From assembly GCF_009659535.1 (NCBI RefSeq), contig NZ_VJZZ01000008.1, forward strand, positions 312,001 to 376,000: DNA of 64,000 nt. The letters are read 5' to 3'. Shown piece after piece: positions 26,102-34,276 of the stretch; the stretch's first letter is position 1, and every line of letters begins with the position of its first letter. Made by a program: the position numbers and the translations under genes. The DNA is from Aggregicoccus sp. 17bor-14 (GTDB lineage: Bacteria; Myxococcota; Myxococcia; Myxococcales; Myxococcaceae). The notes under the pieces are model-generated. The model was not told the origin of the DNA, made no database searches, and saw only the letters and a list, made by a program, of their open reading frames with translations.

Positions 26102-28228
26102 ATGCAGGAGCCGGGGGCGAGCGCGCCGTGGCGCGACGTGCGTGCGCCGCTGCTCCCGTTGCCGGGCGAGCCGCAGGAGCGCCTGCTCGCGCTCGGCGCG
26201 GACGCGCTCGACGCGGCGATCGACGCCGTGCTCGAGCAGGCGACGCGCGAGCTCGGCGCCCAGCGCGGCGCCGTCCTCCTCTTCGGCGAGGACGGCGTGA
26301 CCGCGCTCATGGACCGCTACTGGTCCGCCCCCGGCATGCCTGCTCCCCTGCGCGCGCCCTTCAAACTGCCCTGGCTGTATCGCGAGCTGCGCGCGCAGCG
26401 CCCGGTGGTCTTCACCCGCCTCTCGCAGCTGCCGGTGGACACCGCGCAGGAGCGCGCCACGCTGGAGGCCACCGGCATCCGCTCGGGGATCATGGCGCCG
26501 CTGCGCTCGGCCGGCCGTGAGTCGCTCGGGTGGATTGGTTTCGTGACGCTGGATGCCGAGCGGCGCTGGACGCCCTCCCAGGTGGTGGCGGCCCACCGCT
26601 ACGGCGAGCTGCTCGCCCCGGCGCTCCTGCGGCTGCGGGCCGAGCGCGAGCGGGACGAGGAGCTGCGCACCTACGCGGTGCTCGCGGAGATCTCCGCGGC
26701 CTTCCTCGCCGCTCCCCCGCAGCGGCTGCTGCTGGAGGGCCTGCCCGCGGCGCTGCGCATCCTCGCGCAGCACCTGGGCGCGCAGCGCGGTACGGCGTGG
26801 GAGCTGGACGCGGAGGGGACGGGGCTTCGGCTGATCTCCCAGTGGCGCGACGGCGAGGCGGCGTTTCCGGCGCAGTCGGAGATGGCCCGCGCCGGCGCCG
26901 GGAACCTGGTGCGCCGCTACCTGCGCAGGGCTGCGCCCTGGTGTGTGAGCCACCTCGACGAGCTGCCCGAGGGCAGCGGCGAGGCGCGCCGCGTGCTCGA
27001 GTCCTGGGGCGTGGGCGCCTTCCTCGCGGTGCCCCTGCGCACGGGCGAGCGCGAGCAGGGTTGGCTGAGCTTCAGCAAGCTGCAGCCCGGCCCCTGGCCG
27101 CAAGCGCGGGTGCAGCGCATGCAGCTGATGGCGGACCTGGTCTGCACGGCGCTGCTGCGCGCGCGCGACGCCGAGCGGGCGCGGCACGCGGAGCACGAAG
27201 CGCGCGGCACGCTCACGCTGTTGCAGGCGGCACTGGATGCCCTCTGCGCGCGCGTGGCCATCACCGACGCGCAGGGGCAGATCGTCGCGGTGAACGACGC
27301 GTGGCGCCGCTTCGCCTCGGAGCGTGCGGGCGCCCCGGGCGTGGGCGCCAACTACCTCCAGGCGTGGCGGCGAGCGCGCGCGCTGCAGCCCGAGGCGGGG
27401 CACCTCCTGGCCGAGGTGCCCGGCCTGCTCAGCGGCGCGCGCGGCGAGCTGCGCCTCACCTACGCGGACCCGCTGCCCTCCTCCCCGCGCTGGTTCCAGC
27501 TGCGCGTCACCTGCTTCACGCTGACGGGCGTGCCGCGCCTGGTATTCGCGCACGAGGACGTCACGGAGCTGAAGCTCGCCGAGGAGCAGCTGCGCGACCT
27601 CGCCGGCGAGCTGGTGCAGGTGCAGGACACGGAGCGCCGGCGCATCGCCTCGGTGCTGCACGACGGCGCGGCCCAGCAGGTGTTCGCGGCGATGCTGGGG
27701 GTGCGCGCCGCGCGGCGCTCGGGCCACTCGGGGGCGCAGGAGCTCGCCGAGTGCCAGGAGCTGCTCGAGCAGGCGCTGCTGCAGCTGCGCTCGCTCTCGC
27801 ACCTCTTGCACCCGCCGCTGCTGGACGAGGCGGGGCTGGGCCCGGCGCTCAGCGCCTACGTGGAGGGCTTCAGCACGCGCAGCGGGCTGCTGCTCACGCT
27901 CAGCGGCACGCAGGGCCTGGAGCGCCTGCCCACCGAGACCGAGCACGCCCTGTTCCGGATGGTGCAGGAGGCGCTGCTCAACGTGCAGCGGCACTCCGGC
28001 AGCGCGCGGGCCAGCGTGCAGGTGGAGCAGGACGCGGACGAGGTGCGCATCACCGTGCAGGACCAGGGGCACGGCTTCCCCGCGGCGCCGCTGCACACCC
28101 GCCCCACGGTGGGGCTCGCCAGCATGCGCCAGCGCCTGCTGCAGGTGGGCGGCGCGCTGGAGCTGCGCAGCGGCCCCGAGGGCACCGAGGTCTGCGCCCG
28201 GGTGCCGCGCCGCCCCTCAACCCCCTGA
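26102..28228 (+). CDS. NarL-type sensor histidine kinase with GAF and PAS domains
   Basis: A 708-residue cytoplasmic sensor from ATG 26102, which has an ideal AGGAGG eight bases upstream; an in-frame ATG at 26081 is weaker. Two GAF domains (about 25-175 and 185-365) are followed by a PAS domain (about 375-490), a HisKA_3 dimerisation domain with phospho-His520 (VLHDGAAQQ) and an HATPase domain (MVQEALLNVQRHS as N-box, DQGHGF, VGLASM). The GAF domains have no transmembrane part, so it senses an internal signal. It is the probable partner of the divergent response regulator at 25201-25842. It has no obvious heme- or bilin-binding Cys. Confidence 0.92.
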   Translation: MQEPGASAPWRDVRAPLLPLPGEPQERLLALGADALDAAIDAVLEQATRELGAQRGAVLLFGEDGVTALMDRYWSAPGMPAPLRAPFKLPWLYRELRAQRPVVFTRLSQLPVDTAQERATLEATGIRSGIMAPLRSAGRESLGWIGFVTLDAERRWTPSQVVAAHRYGELLAPALLRLRAERERDEELRTYAVLAEISAAFLAAPPQRLLLEGLPAALRILAQHLGAQRGTAWELDAEGTGLRLISQWRDGEAAFPAQSEMARAGAGNLVRRYLRRAAPWCVSHLDELPEGSGEARRVLESWGVGAFLAVPLRTGEREQGWLSFSKLQPGPWPQARVQRMQLMADLVCTALLRARDAERARHAEHEARGTLTLLQAALDALCARVAITDAQGQIVAVNDAWRRFASERAGAPGVGANYLQAWRRARALQPEAGHLLAEVPGLLSGARGELRLTYADPLPSSPRWFQLRVTCFTLTGVPRLVFAHEDVTELKLAEEQLRDLAGELVQVQDTERRRIASVLHDGAAQQVFAAMLGVRAARRSGHSGAQELAECQELLEQALLQLRSLSHLLHPPLLDEAGLGPALSAYVEGFSTRSGLLLTLSGTQGLERLPTETEHALFRMVQEALLNVQRHSGSARASVQVEQDADEVRITVQDQGHGFPAAPLHTRPTVGLASMRQRLLQVGGALELRSGPEGTEVCARVPRRPSTP

Positions 28229-28352
28229 GCCGGGTGGGACACGACCACACAAGCACCGCCCTCCCCCTACGCGCGCAGGCCCCGAAAGCGTGAGGCCGTG
28301 TCGCCCCGGGTAAGAGCGCTGCGCACCTCTCCCGAGCCCCCCTCCCATGTCG

Positions 28353-28377
28353 GGAACAGGCGAGCAGGAGGGGCCGT
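28353..28377 (+). promoter_or_regulatory. Candidate ECF sigma-factor promoter
   Basis: GGAAC (28353-28357) and CGT (28375-28377, in CCGTATCC) are separated by 17 bases, the classic pattern of extracytoplasmic-function sigma promoters. Transcription would begin around 28385, shortly before the DUF4091 protein gene. It is found by eye only. Confidence 0.4.
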
Positions 28378-28401
28378 ATCCTTTCAACTCAAACGAAGGG
28401 A

Positions 28402-30345
28402 ATGGCCTACACGGAGCGACGGGTTCGGCGCGCCATGCCGAGCCACATCATCAAGAATTCGACAGTGCTCCTCACCCTGGGAGCCTCGCTCCTGGGACTC
28501 GCGGCCTCGGCCGCTCCCACCGTGTACGCCGAGAGCGCCACCGTGAAGGTGCGCCCCAGCACCCCGGCGCGCACCCAGCCCAGCATCGCGCTGACGGCCG
28601 CGCGCAACGAGTTCGCCAGCTTCCAGGTGGTGGTCGCGGGCGGCAGCGGCGGCGTGAGCGGCGTGCGCGCGCGCTTCGCGGGCCTCAGCGGGCCCTCGAG
28701 CATCCCCGCGGCGAACCTCACGCTGTACCGCGAGGCCTACCTCGACATCACCTCGAGCTCGGGCGCCTTCGGGCAGAAGGGGCTGTGGCCGGACGCGCTC
28801 GTGCCGGACGTGGACGAGATCGCGGGCGAGCAGCGCACGGCGTTCCCCTTCGACGTGCCGGCGAACGAGTCGCGCGCGGTGTGGGTGGACATGCTGGTGC
28901 CGCAGGGCGCGGCGCCCGGCGTGTACAAGGGCCAGGTGGAGATCACCGGGAGCGGCTACGCGGCGCAGGTGCCCGTGACCCTCACCGTGGTGAACGCGAC
29001 GCTGCCGACCACCTCGAGCCTCGCCTCCGCGTTCCTCATCTACCCGGGCAACGTGTGCAAGGCGCACACGGGCACGAGTGACTGCGGCAGCACGCGCGCG
29101 CAGGCGGACCTGCTCGCGCGCTACCAGCGCATGGCGCTGGAGCACCGGCTCACCCTCACCGCGCTCAATGTCGTCCCGCAGGGCGGTGACTGGAGCGCGT
29201 ACGACGCCGAGTACGGCCCCTTCATCGAGGGGCGCGCCCAGACGCGCCTGAGCGGCGCGAAGCTGACCTCGGTGCAGTTCTCGGGCTCGAAGACGGCCGC
29301 GCGCTTCGCGGACTTCCAGAGCCACTTCAAGGCGAAGGGCTGGCTCTCGCGCGCCTTCGACTACACCGCGGACGAGCCGCCCTACGGCGCCACCTGGGCG
29401 GAGGCGAAGACGCGCGCGCAGCTGGTGCGCTCCTCGGCGCCCGAGCTGCGCACGCTCATCACCACCAACATCACCGACGCGACGGCCAACGGGCTCACGC
29501 CGTACATCGACGTGATGACGCCGGTGGTGAACCACCTGGACGGCACCGAGGCGAGCTTCGCCGGCGACCAGAGCGCGAAGTACGCGCCGCTGCGCGCCGA
29601 CGCGCGCAAGAGCCTCTGGGCGTACCAGAGCTGCATGAGCCAGGGCTGCGGCTACGGCACCAACTCCCCCGAGAACCAGGTCAACTCCGGCTGGCCCTCG
29701 TACATGGTGGACCGCTCGGGCGCGAAGAACCGCGCGATGCAGTGGGTGGCCTACCTGGAGGGCGCGAGCGGCGAGCTGTACTACGAGACGGCGCTCGCCC
29801 TGCCCACGGCGTGGACGAACATCTTCCAGTTCAACGGCAACGGCGACGGCACCCTCTTCTACCCCGGCACGACGGCGCGCATCGGCGGCAAGACCGAGGT
29901 GCCCGTGAGCAGCATCCGCCTCAAGCTCATCCGCCAGGGCATGCAGGACTACGAGTGGCTGAAGCTCGTGGAGGGCGCCGGCGACGCCGCCTTCGCGCGC
30001 AGCGTGGCGCGCTCGGTGGTGCCGGCCGCCTACCGCGTGGGCGACGACGGCGCCGCCTTCGACACCGCGCACGCGCAGCTCGTCGCGCGCTACCAGGTGC
30101 TCGCCCCCAACCCGCCTGCGCCTTCGACCGATCCGGCCCCGGCGGGTGGTGGCAGCAGCGGCTCGCCGGGCACCAGCACCGAGGCTCCGGAGGCGCTCAA
30201 CGCCGACGGCACCCCGGTCGCCGCCGCGGGCTGCAGCAGCACGGGCAGCGCGGGCCTCCCGGCCGCGGCGCTGGCCCTGCTCGCCCTCGGCGCGCTCGGC
30301 CGCCGCCGGCGCCAGCGCGCGCTCGCCCCCGCGCGCCGCCGCTAG
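28402..30345 (+). CDS. DUF4091 (GH123-like) surface protein with MYXO-CTERM tail
   Basis: A 647-residue exported protein; ATG 28402 is used, but ATG 28435 gives a more compact signal peptide and neither has a strong ribosome-binding site. After the signal come an N-terminal beta domain (about 35-200) and a catalytic-like domain whose C-terminal block IRLKLIRQGMQDYEWL is typical of DUF4091, a group related to glycoside hydrolase family 123. The protein ends in a Pro/Ser/Gly linker and a MYXO-CTERM tail: GCSSTGSAG, a hydrophobic stretch, then RRRRQR. It should be sorted to the outer surface and may act on amino-sugar polymers. Confidence 0.85.
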   Translation: MAYTERRVRRAMPSHIIKNSTVLLTLGASLLGLAASAAPTVYAESATVKVRPSTPARTQPSIALTAARNEFASFQVVVAGGSGGVSGVRARFAGLSGPSSIPAANLTLYREAYLDITSSSGAFGQKGLWPDALVPDVDEIAGEQRTAFPFDVPANESRAVWVDMLVPQGAAPGVYKGQVEITGSGYAAQVPVTLTVVNATLPTTSSLASAFLIYPGNVCKAHTGTSDCGSTRAQADLLARYQRMALEHRLTLTALNVVPQGGDWSAYDAEYGPFIEGRAQTRLSGAKLTSVQFSGSKTAARFADFQSHFKAKGWLSRAFDYTADEPPYGATWAEAKTRAQLVRSSAPELRTLITTNITDATANGLTPYIDVMTPVVNHLDGTEASFAGDQSAKYAPLRADARKSLWAYQSCMSQGCGYGTNSPENQVNSGWPSYMVDRSGAKNRAMQWVAYLEGASGELYYETALALPTAWTNIFQFNGNGDGTLFYPGTTARIGGKTEVPVSSIRLKLIRQGMQDYEWLKLVEGAGDAAFARSVARSVVPAAYRVGDDGAAFDTAHAQLVARYQVLAPNPPAPSTDPAPAGGGSSGSPGTSTEAPEALNADGTPVAAAGCSSTGSAGLPAAALALLALGALGRRRRQRALAPARRR

Positions 30346-30507
30346 CGCGCCTGGAGCCTCGCCCCGCGTCTGTCCTCCACCCGACGCGGGGCGGCCCGGC
30401 GCCTGATGCAAGGCCCGTGCGCCGCGACGCCCGGAGACCAGGCAGGCGCCTGGGGTCGCCCTCTACTGTCCGCTCCGAATCGCTACCTTGGTGCACGAGG
30501 GGGGTTC

Positions 30508-31323
30508 ATGAGGCTGCGGACGCGGATGGTGGGAGCGACGGCGCTCCTGCTCCTGGGCCTGGTGGTGGGCGTGCAGGAGTGGGCAGAGGCCCCGCTGCGC
30601 GCGGTGCACGCCGCCCAGGCCACTTCCGCCCCGGTCCCCCGCCACGCGCGAGCCGCCCCGCTTCCCACGCTGCGGCTGCACGGTCCTCCGCCCGCTCGCC
30701 TGGCAGAGGTGCTGCGTGAGCCCTCCGTACGCGGGGCGCCGACGCCCTCTGCGCCGCCCGCTCCGGAGGTCCTGACGGCGGCACCGATCGCGAGCTCGTC
30801 CCTCGCCAGCACCCCCTCTTCGGGCCCCGCAGGGCCGGACGCGAGCGCCGGGCGCCGCCTCCCCGCTCCCGGCAGCACGGCGGCGCGGACGGGCGCCATC
30901 GAAGCGGTCGACGAAGCCGAGCGCTTCCCGGGCTCGGACGACGACGCGCTCGACCCCGAGCGCTTCCCCGGCGCCCCCGAGGACGCGGCGGAGCGCGAGC
31001 GCATCGCGCGCGCGGTGGCGACGGAGTCGGGCGAGGAGCGCGTGCGCGTGGAGGCCGGCATCCCGCGCGCAGGCCGCGTGGACCTGCGCACCGGCGCGGG
31101 CCTGGAGACCGAGCCGGGCGAGGCGTCCGGCTCGCACGACGCCGTCAGCGCGCGCACCGCGGGTGAGGCGCACGAGGCGATGCCCGCCGGCGAGCTGCAG
31201 CCTGCGCCCACCTTCGCGCCCGTGCCCGCCGAGGCCGGTCCCGCGGAGGAGCATCCGGGGGACCGCGAGGAGCCCGCCGAGCCCGATCCCGACGCAGCGC
31301 CGGAGGACGGCGCGCAGCCCTAG
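30508..31323 (+). CDS. Hypothetical exported low-complexity protein
   Basis: A 271-residue protein with one hydrophobic N-terminal helix ([18 protein letters not shown]) and good ribosome-binding site (GAGGGGGG). The remainder is rich in Ala, Pro, Glu and Arg with little predicted fold. A short motif ERFPGS/ERFPGA occurs twice (near residues 137 and 150). It is followed by a strong terminator. No family recognised. Confidence 0.65.
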   Translation: MRLRTRMVGATALLLLGLVVGVQEWAEAPLRAVHAAQATSAPVPRHARAAPLPTLRLHGPPPARLAEVLREPSVRGAPTPSAPPAPEVLTAAPIASSSLASTPSSGPAGPDASAGRRLPAPGSTAARTGAIEAVDEAERFPGSDDDALDPERFPGAPEDAAERERIARAVATESGEERVRVEAGIPRAGRVDLRTGAGLETEPGEASGSHDAVSARTAGEAHEAMPAGELQPAPTFAPVPAEAGPAEEHPGDREEPAEPDPDAAPEDGAQP

Positions 31324-31351
31324 CGCTCCGCTCGCCCGGGGCGCTTTTTTT
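31322..31351 (+). terminator. Rho-independent terminator
   Basis: Arms AGCGCTCCG and CGGGGCGCT (one G-T pair) around a 6-base loop, followed by seven T. It overlaps the stop codon of the 271-residue protein and ends that transcript. Confidence 0.85.
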
Positions 31352-31428
31352 GACTCCCCACGCGCCTCCCCTCTAATGCCGCCCACAGGCCGGTAGCGGC
31401 CTGTAGCAGCCCGGACGAGGAGAACGCG

Positions 31429-31665
31429 ATGCACGATTCCAACACCAGCCCGTCGATCCCCGAGAGCCCCTCCATCCCGGCGGAGGCCGCGGGTATCGGG
31501 TCCCCCGCGGCAGAGGTCGTGGTCTCCACCCACGTGCTGGTCGCCGAGGAGCAGGTCCACAAGCTGCGCGAGCTGTCGCGCCGCACCCGCGTGGCGCAGA
31601 GCGAGTACCTGCGCGAGGCGGTGGACGATCTGCTCGAGAAGTACGACCGCCCGGAGGAGGCGTGA
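31429..31665 (+). CDS. Ribbon-helix-helix (CopG/Arc-type) DNA-binding protein
   Basis: A 78-residue protein with a good ribosome-binding site (GAGGAG). The N-terminal 28 residues are Ser/Pro-rich and disordered; residues about 30-74 form a ribbon-helix-helix: strand VVVSTHVLV, helix EEQVHKLRELSRRT, helix RVAQSEYLREAVDDLLEKY. Such proteins bind DNA as dimers, often repressing their own operon, and many are antitoxins. The next reading frame starts on its stop codon (GTGA). Confidence 0.8.
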   Translation: MHDSNTSPSIPESPSIPAEAAGIGSPAAEVVVSTHVLVAEEQVHKLRELSRRTRVAQSEYLREAVDDLLEKYDRPEEA

Positions 31666-31853
31666 GCGCCGCCCTGACCCTCGGCGCGGCGCTGCGGCGC
31701 GGCGCCGGCGCAGCGGGCAGCAGCAGCGACGCGCCCGTGCGCGCCTTCGGTCCGGACGGCCAGCCGCTGCGCAGCAGCGCGCGCCCCGCCCGCGGCGAGC
31801 GCACCGCCTCCATCGCCGAGGCCGTGACGCGCTGGCTCGATCAGCAGCTGTGA
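31662..31853 (+). CDS. Small hypothetical protein overlapping the RHH gene
   Basis: A 63-residue protein whose GTG start overlaps the stop of the ribbon-helix-helix gene (GTGA). Codon third positions are almost all G or C, as in real genes here. It is Ala/Arg/Ser-rich with a C-terminal helix ERTASIAEAVTRWLDQQL. It does not resemble a known toxin fold; it may be a partner of the RHH protein. Low confidence as to function, moderate as to being coding. Confidence 0.5.
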   Translation: MSAALTLGAALRRGAGAAGSSSDAPVRAFGPDGQPLRSSARPARGERTASIAEAVTRWLDQQL

Positions 31854-31860
31854 GCCGGCC

Positions 31861-32928
31861 TCAGGCCGCGCCGGCCTGCTCGCCGCCCTCGTCCTTGCCC
31901 AGCTTGCCGGCGAGGTCGCGGAAGGACATCTGGCCCACGGACATGAGCAGCAGGCCGAGCAGGACCTGCTGCGCCGTCTGCGCGAGCCACATCACGTTCG
32001 CGTAGGCGAGCCCGGTGCCGTTCACCACCGCGGCGGGCAGGAAGAGCCCGAGCCCGACTTTGATCGCCGCCTGGAAGGTGCCCATCATGCCGGGCGCGGC
32101 CGGGATCATCAGCCCCACCACCAGCACCGCGAGCACCACGAAGGCCTGGAACAGGTCCAGCTGCAGCGGCTGGCACACGCCGCCGGGCGCCGCAGCCGAG
32201 CAGTCGAAGGCGCGCGCGAGCACCGCCATCCCCACGCCGTTGAGCGCCCAGTAGAGCACCGTGAGCGCGAAGAAGGCGACGAGCTGGCCTGCGCGCGGCA
32301 GCTGGCGCATCGCTCCGACGAAGGAGTCCACCACCCCGGCGACCTTCTCGGCCCCCGCCGGCGACAGGCGGCCCAGCGTGGTGCGCACCAGGCGCACGGC
32401 GCTCGCCTGGTGCCAGAGCGCGAAGAGCAGGAACACGAGCCCGCCGCCGAAGACGGCGAACATGAGGTTCGCGCCCAGCTTCACGTAGCGCACCTCGGGG
32501 GTCTCGGTGGGCACGAAGAAGAGCAGCGAGCGCAGCATCAGCGCCACGAAGATGCCGTCCGTGATGCGCTCGAGCACCACGGTGGTCATGGCCGCGCTGC
32601 GCCGGATGCTGCTGCGCTGCGCGATGAGGAAGGGCCGCGCGAACTCGCCGAGCCGGAAGGGCAGCACCAGCAGCATCATGAAGCCGATGCCGGAGGCCGC
32701 GTTGAGCGGCCCGAAGGGCACCCGCTCCATCCCCGACAGCAGGCAGCCCCAGCGCAGCGTGCGCGCCAGGTGGATGAGCAGGAGGATGCCCACGTAGGGC
32801 AGCAGCCACAGGTAGTTCGCGTTGCGCAGGCTCGCGAACTGGGCGTGCCAGTCCGTCTCGCGGAAGGCCCACCACGAGAACGCGACGGTCACGGCAACGC
32901 TGAGGAGGAGCTTGGCGGCGCGCTTCAC
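31861..32928 (-). CDS. Integral membrane protein of the lysylphosphatidylglycerol-synthase TM/flippase family (UPF0104)
   Basis: About 355 residues with eight or so membrane helices, matching the LPG_synthase_TM/UPF0104 family (members include the flippase part of MprF and AglD-like proteins). The conserved segment with VLPFRLGEFARPFL and RITDGIF is present, as is PAAPGMMGTFQA near the C-terminus. The start is uncertain: GTG 32928 gives MKRAAKLLLS, which fits the first membrane helix; a TTG at 32964 would add 12 residues. There is no C-terminal synthase domain, so it probably acts in lipid or glycolipid translocation. yacG lies 51 bases upstream on the same strand. Confidence 0.88.
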   Translation of the reverse strand: MKRAAKLLLSVAVTVAFSWWAFRETDWHAQFASLRNANYLWLLPYVGILLLIHLARTLRWGCLLSGMERVPFGPLNAASGIGFMMLLVLPFRLGEFARPFLIAQRSSIRRSAAMTTVVLERITDGIFVALMLRSLLFFVPTETPEVRYVKLGANLMFAVFGGGLVFLLFALWHQASAVRLVRTTLGRLSPAGAEKVAGVVDSFVGAMRQLPRAGQLVAFFALTVLYWALNGVGMAVLARAFDCSAAAPGGVCQPLQLDLFQAFVVLAVLVVGLMIPAAPGMMGTFQAAIKVGLGLFLPAAVVNGTGLAYANVMWLAQTAQQVLLGLLLMSVGQMSFRDLAGKLGKDEGGEQAGAA

Positions 32929-32979
32929 GCGGCGGGGTATATCCTCCCGCCCCCCGGCCTCCAAGCTCCGGCGCCCCGT

Positions 32980-33168
32980 TCAGGCATCCGTCGGCCGCTG
33001 GGGCGGCAGCCCGTCCTCCTGCTCGTCTGCCTGGCGATCCGGGACCCGGTACTCCTCGCCGAGCCAGCGGCCGAGGTCCACCGCGCGGCAGCGCGGCGAG
33101 CAGAAGGGAAACGAGGGGTTCTGGGCGCGGGCGGGCGAGGGCTTCTTGCAGACGGGGCAGGCAGGCAT
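32980..33168 (-). CDS. yacG: Zinc-binding DNA gyrase inhibitor YacG family
   Basis: A 62-residue protein with the YacG zinc site: Cys4, Cys7, Cys23 and Cys27 (CPVC and CSPRC). Typical residues follow (RAVDLGRWLGEEYRVP). The family binds the GyrB subunit and blocks DNA binding. ATG 33168 is chosen since it starts directly before the first Cys pair; a longer reading to 33195 is possible. It lies divergent to the quinone oxidoreductase gene (107 bases between starts). Confidence 0.9.
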   Translation of the reverse strand: MPACPVCKKPSPARAQNPSFPFCSPRCRAVDLGRWLGEEYRVPDRQADEQEDGLPPQRPTDA

Positions 33169-33275
33169 GGTCGCGGGGGTTGGGGGGAGCCCCATAGTTA
33201 AGCCCGGGCCCGGTCCCCGGCCAACCTGAATACAGTGCGCGCGGCCTGGGGAGCCCCGGGCGGGAGGAGCTCGCG

Positions 33276-34268
33276 ATGAAGGTGCTGCGGATCCAGGGCG
33301 AGAAGGGCCAGGCCTCGCTGGTGATGGACAGCGCGCCGGAGCCCGTGCCGGGCGCCTCCGAGCTGCGCGTGCGCGTGCGCGCGGCGGGGCTGAACCGCGC
33401 GGACCTGCTGCAGATCCGCGGCGCCTACCCCGCCCCGCCGGACGTGCCTCCGGACGTGCCGGGGCTCGAGTTCTCGGGCGAGGTGCTCGAGGTGGGGCCG
33501 CGCGTGCGCCGCTTCCGCCCGGGCGACCGGGTGATGGGCCTGGTGGGCGGAGGCGCCTTCTCCGAGCAGCTGGTGCTGCACGAGCGCGAGGCCCTGCACG
33601 CGCCCGAGCACCTCTCCTTCCCCGAGGCCGCGGCGCTGCCCGAGGCCTACCTCACCGCCTTCGACGCGCTGGTGCTGCAGGGAGGCCTGCAGGCGGGAGA
33701 GGCGGTGCTCGTCACCGCGGTGGCGAGCGGGGTGGGCAGCGCCGCGGCGCTCCTGTGCCGCGCAGCGGGAGCCCAGGTGCTGGGCACGGGGCGCAGCGAG
33801 GCGAAGCTCGCGCGGGCGAAGGACTGGGGCGTCTCGCACGCGCTGCACGTGCCGGGAAGCCCTCCGCGCTATGCGGAAGCGGTGCGCGAGGCGACGGGGG
33901 GCCGCGGGGTGGACCTCGCGCTGGAGCTGGTGGGCGGGGACTACCTGCCCGAGACGCTCTCGGCGCTCGCGCCGCGCGGGCGGGCGCTGCTGGTGGGGCT
34001 CGTCGCGGGGCGCTCGGCCACGCTGGACCTGGGGCTCGTGCTCAGCCGCCGGCTGCGCCTCACCGGCACGGTGCTGCGCAGCCGCCCCCCCGAGGAGAAG
34101 ATGGCGCTGGTGCAGGCGGCGGAGCGGCAGCTGCTGCCCCTCTTCCGCTCCGGCGCCCTGCCCCCGGTGGTGGACGCGGTGCTGCCCTTCACCCGCGCCG
34201 CCGAGGCGCTCGAGCGCATGCAGGGCAACGCGCCGGTGGGCAAGCTGGTGCTGGCCTGGGAGGCGTAG
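33276..34268 (+). CDS. NAD(P)H quinone oxidoreductase (MDR family, PIG3-like)
   Basis: A 330-residue medium-chain oxidoreductase of the zinc-free quinone-reductase group, closest to TP53I3/PIG3-like proteins. The N-terminal GroES-like domain includes GLNRADLLQIRGAYPAP and PGLEFSGEV; the cofactor-binding domain has VTAVASGVGSAAALL. The start is ATG 33276 with GGAGGAG at good distance. It should reduce quinones or other alpha,beta-unsaturated carbonyls with NADPH. The arginase-family gene follows after eight bases, so the two are co-transcribed. Confidence 0.92.
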   Translation: MKVLRIQGEKGQASLVMDSAPEPVPGASELRVRVRAAGLNRADLLQIRGAYPAPPDVPPDVPGLEFSGEVLEVGPRVRRFRPGDRVMGLVGGGAFSEQLVLHEREALHAPEHLSFPEAAALPEAYLTAFDALVLQGGLQAGEAVLVTAVASGVGSAAALLCRAAGAQVLGTGRSEAKLARAKDWGVSHALHVPGSPPRYAEAVREATGGRGVDLALELVGGDYLPETLSALAPRGRALLVGLVAGRSATLDLGLVLSRRLRLTGTVLRSRPPEEKMALVQAAERQLLPLFRSGALPPVVDAVLPFTRAAEALERMQGNAPVGKLVLAWEA

Positions 34269-34276
34269 GGCGCGCT

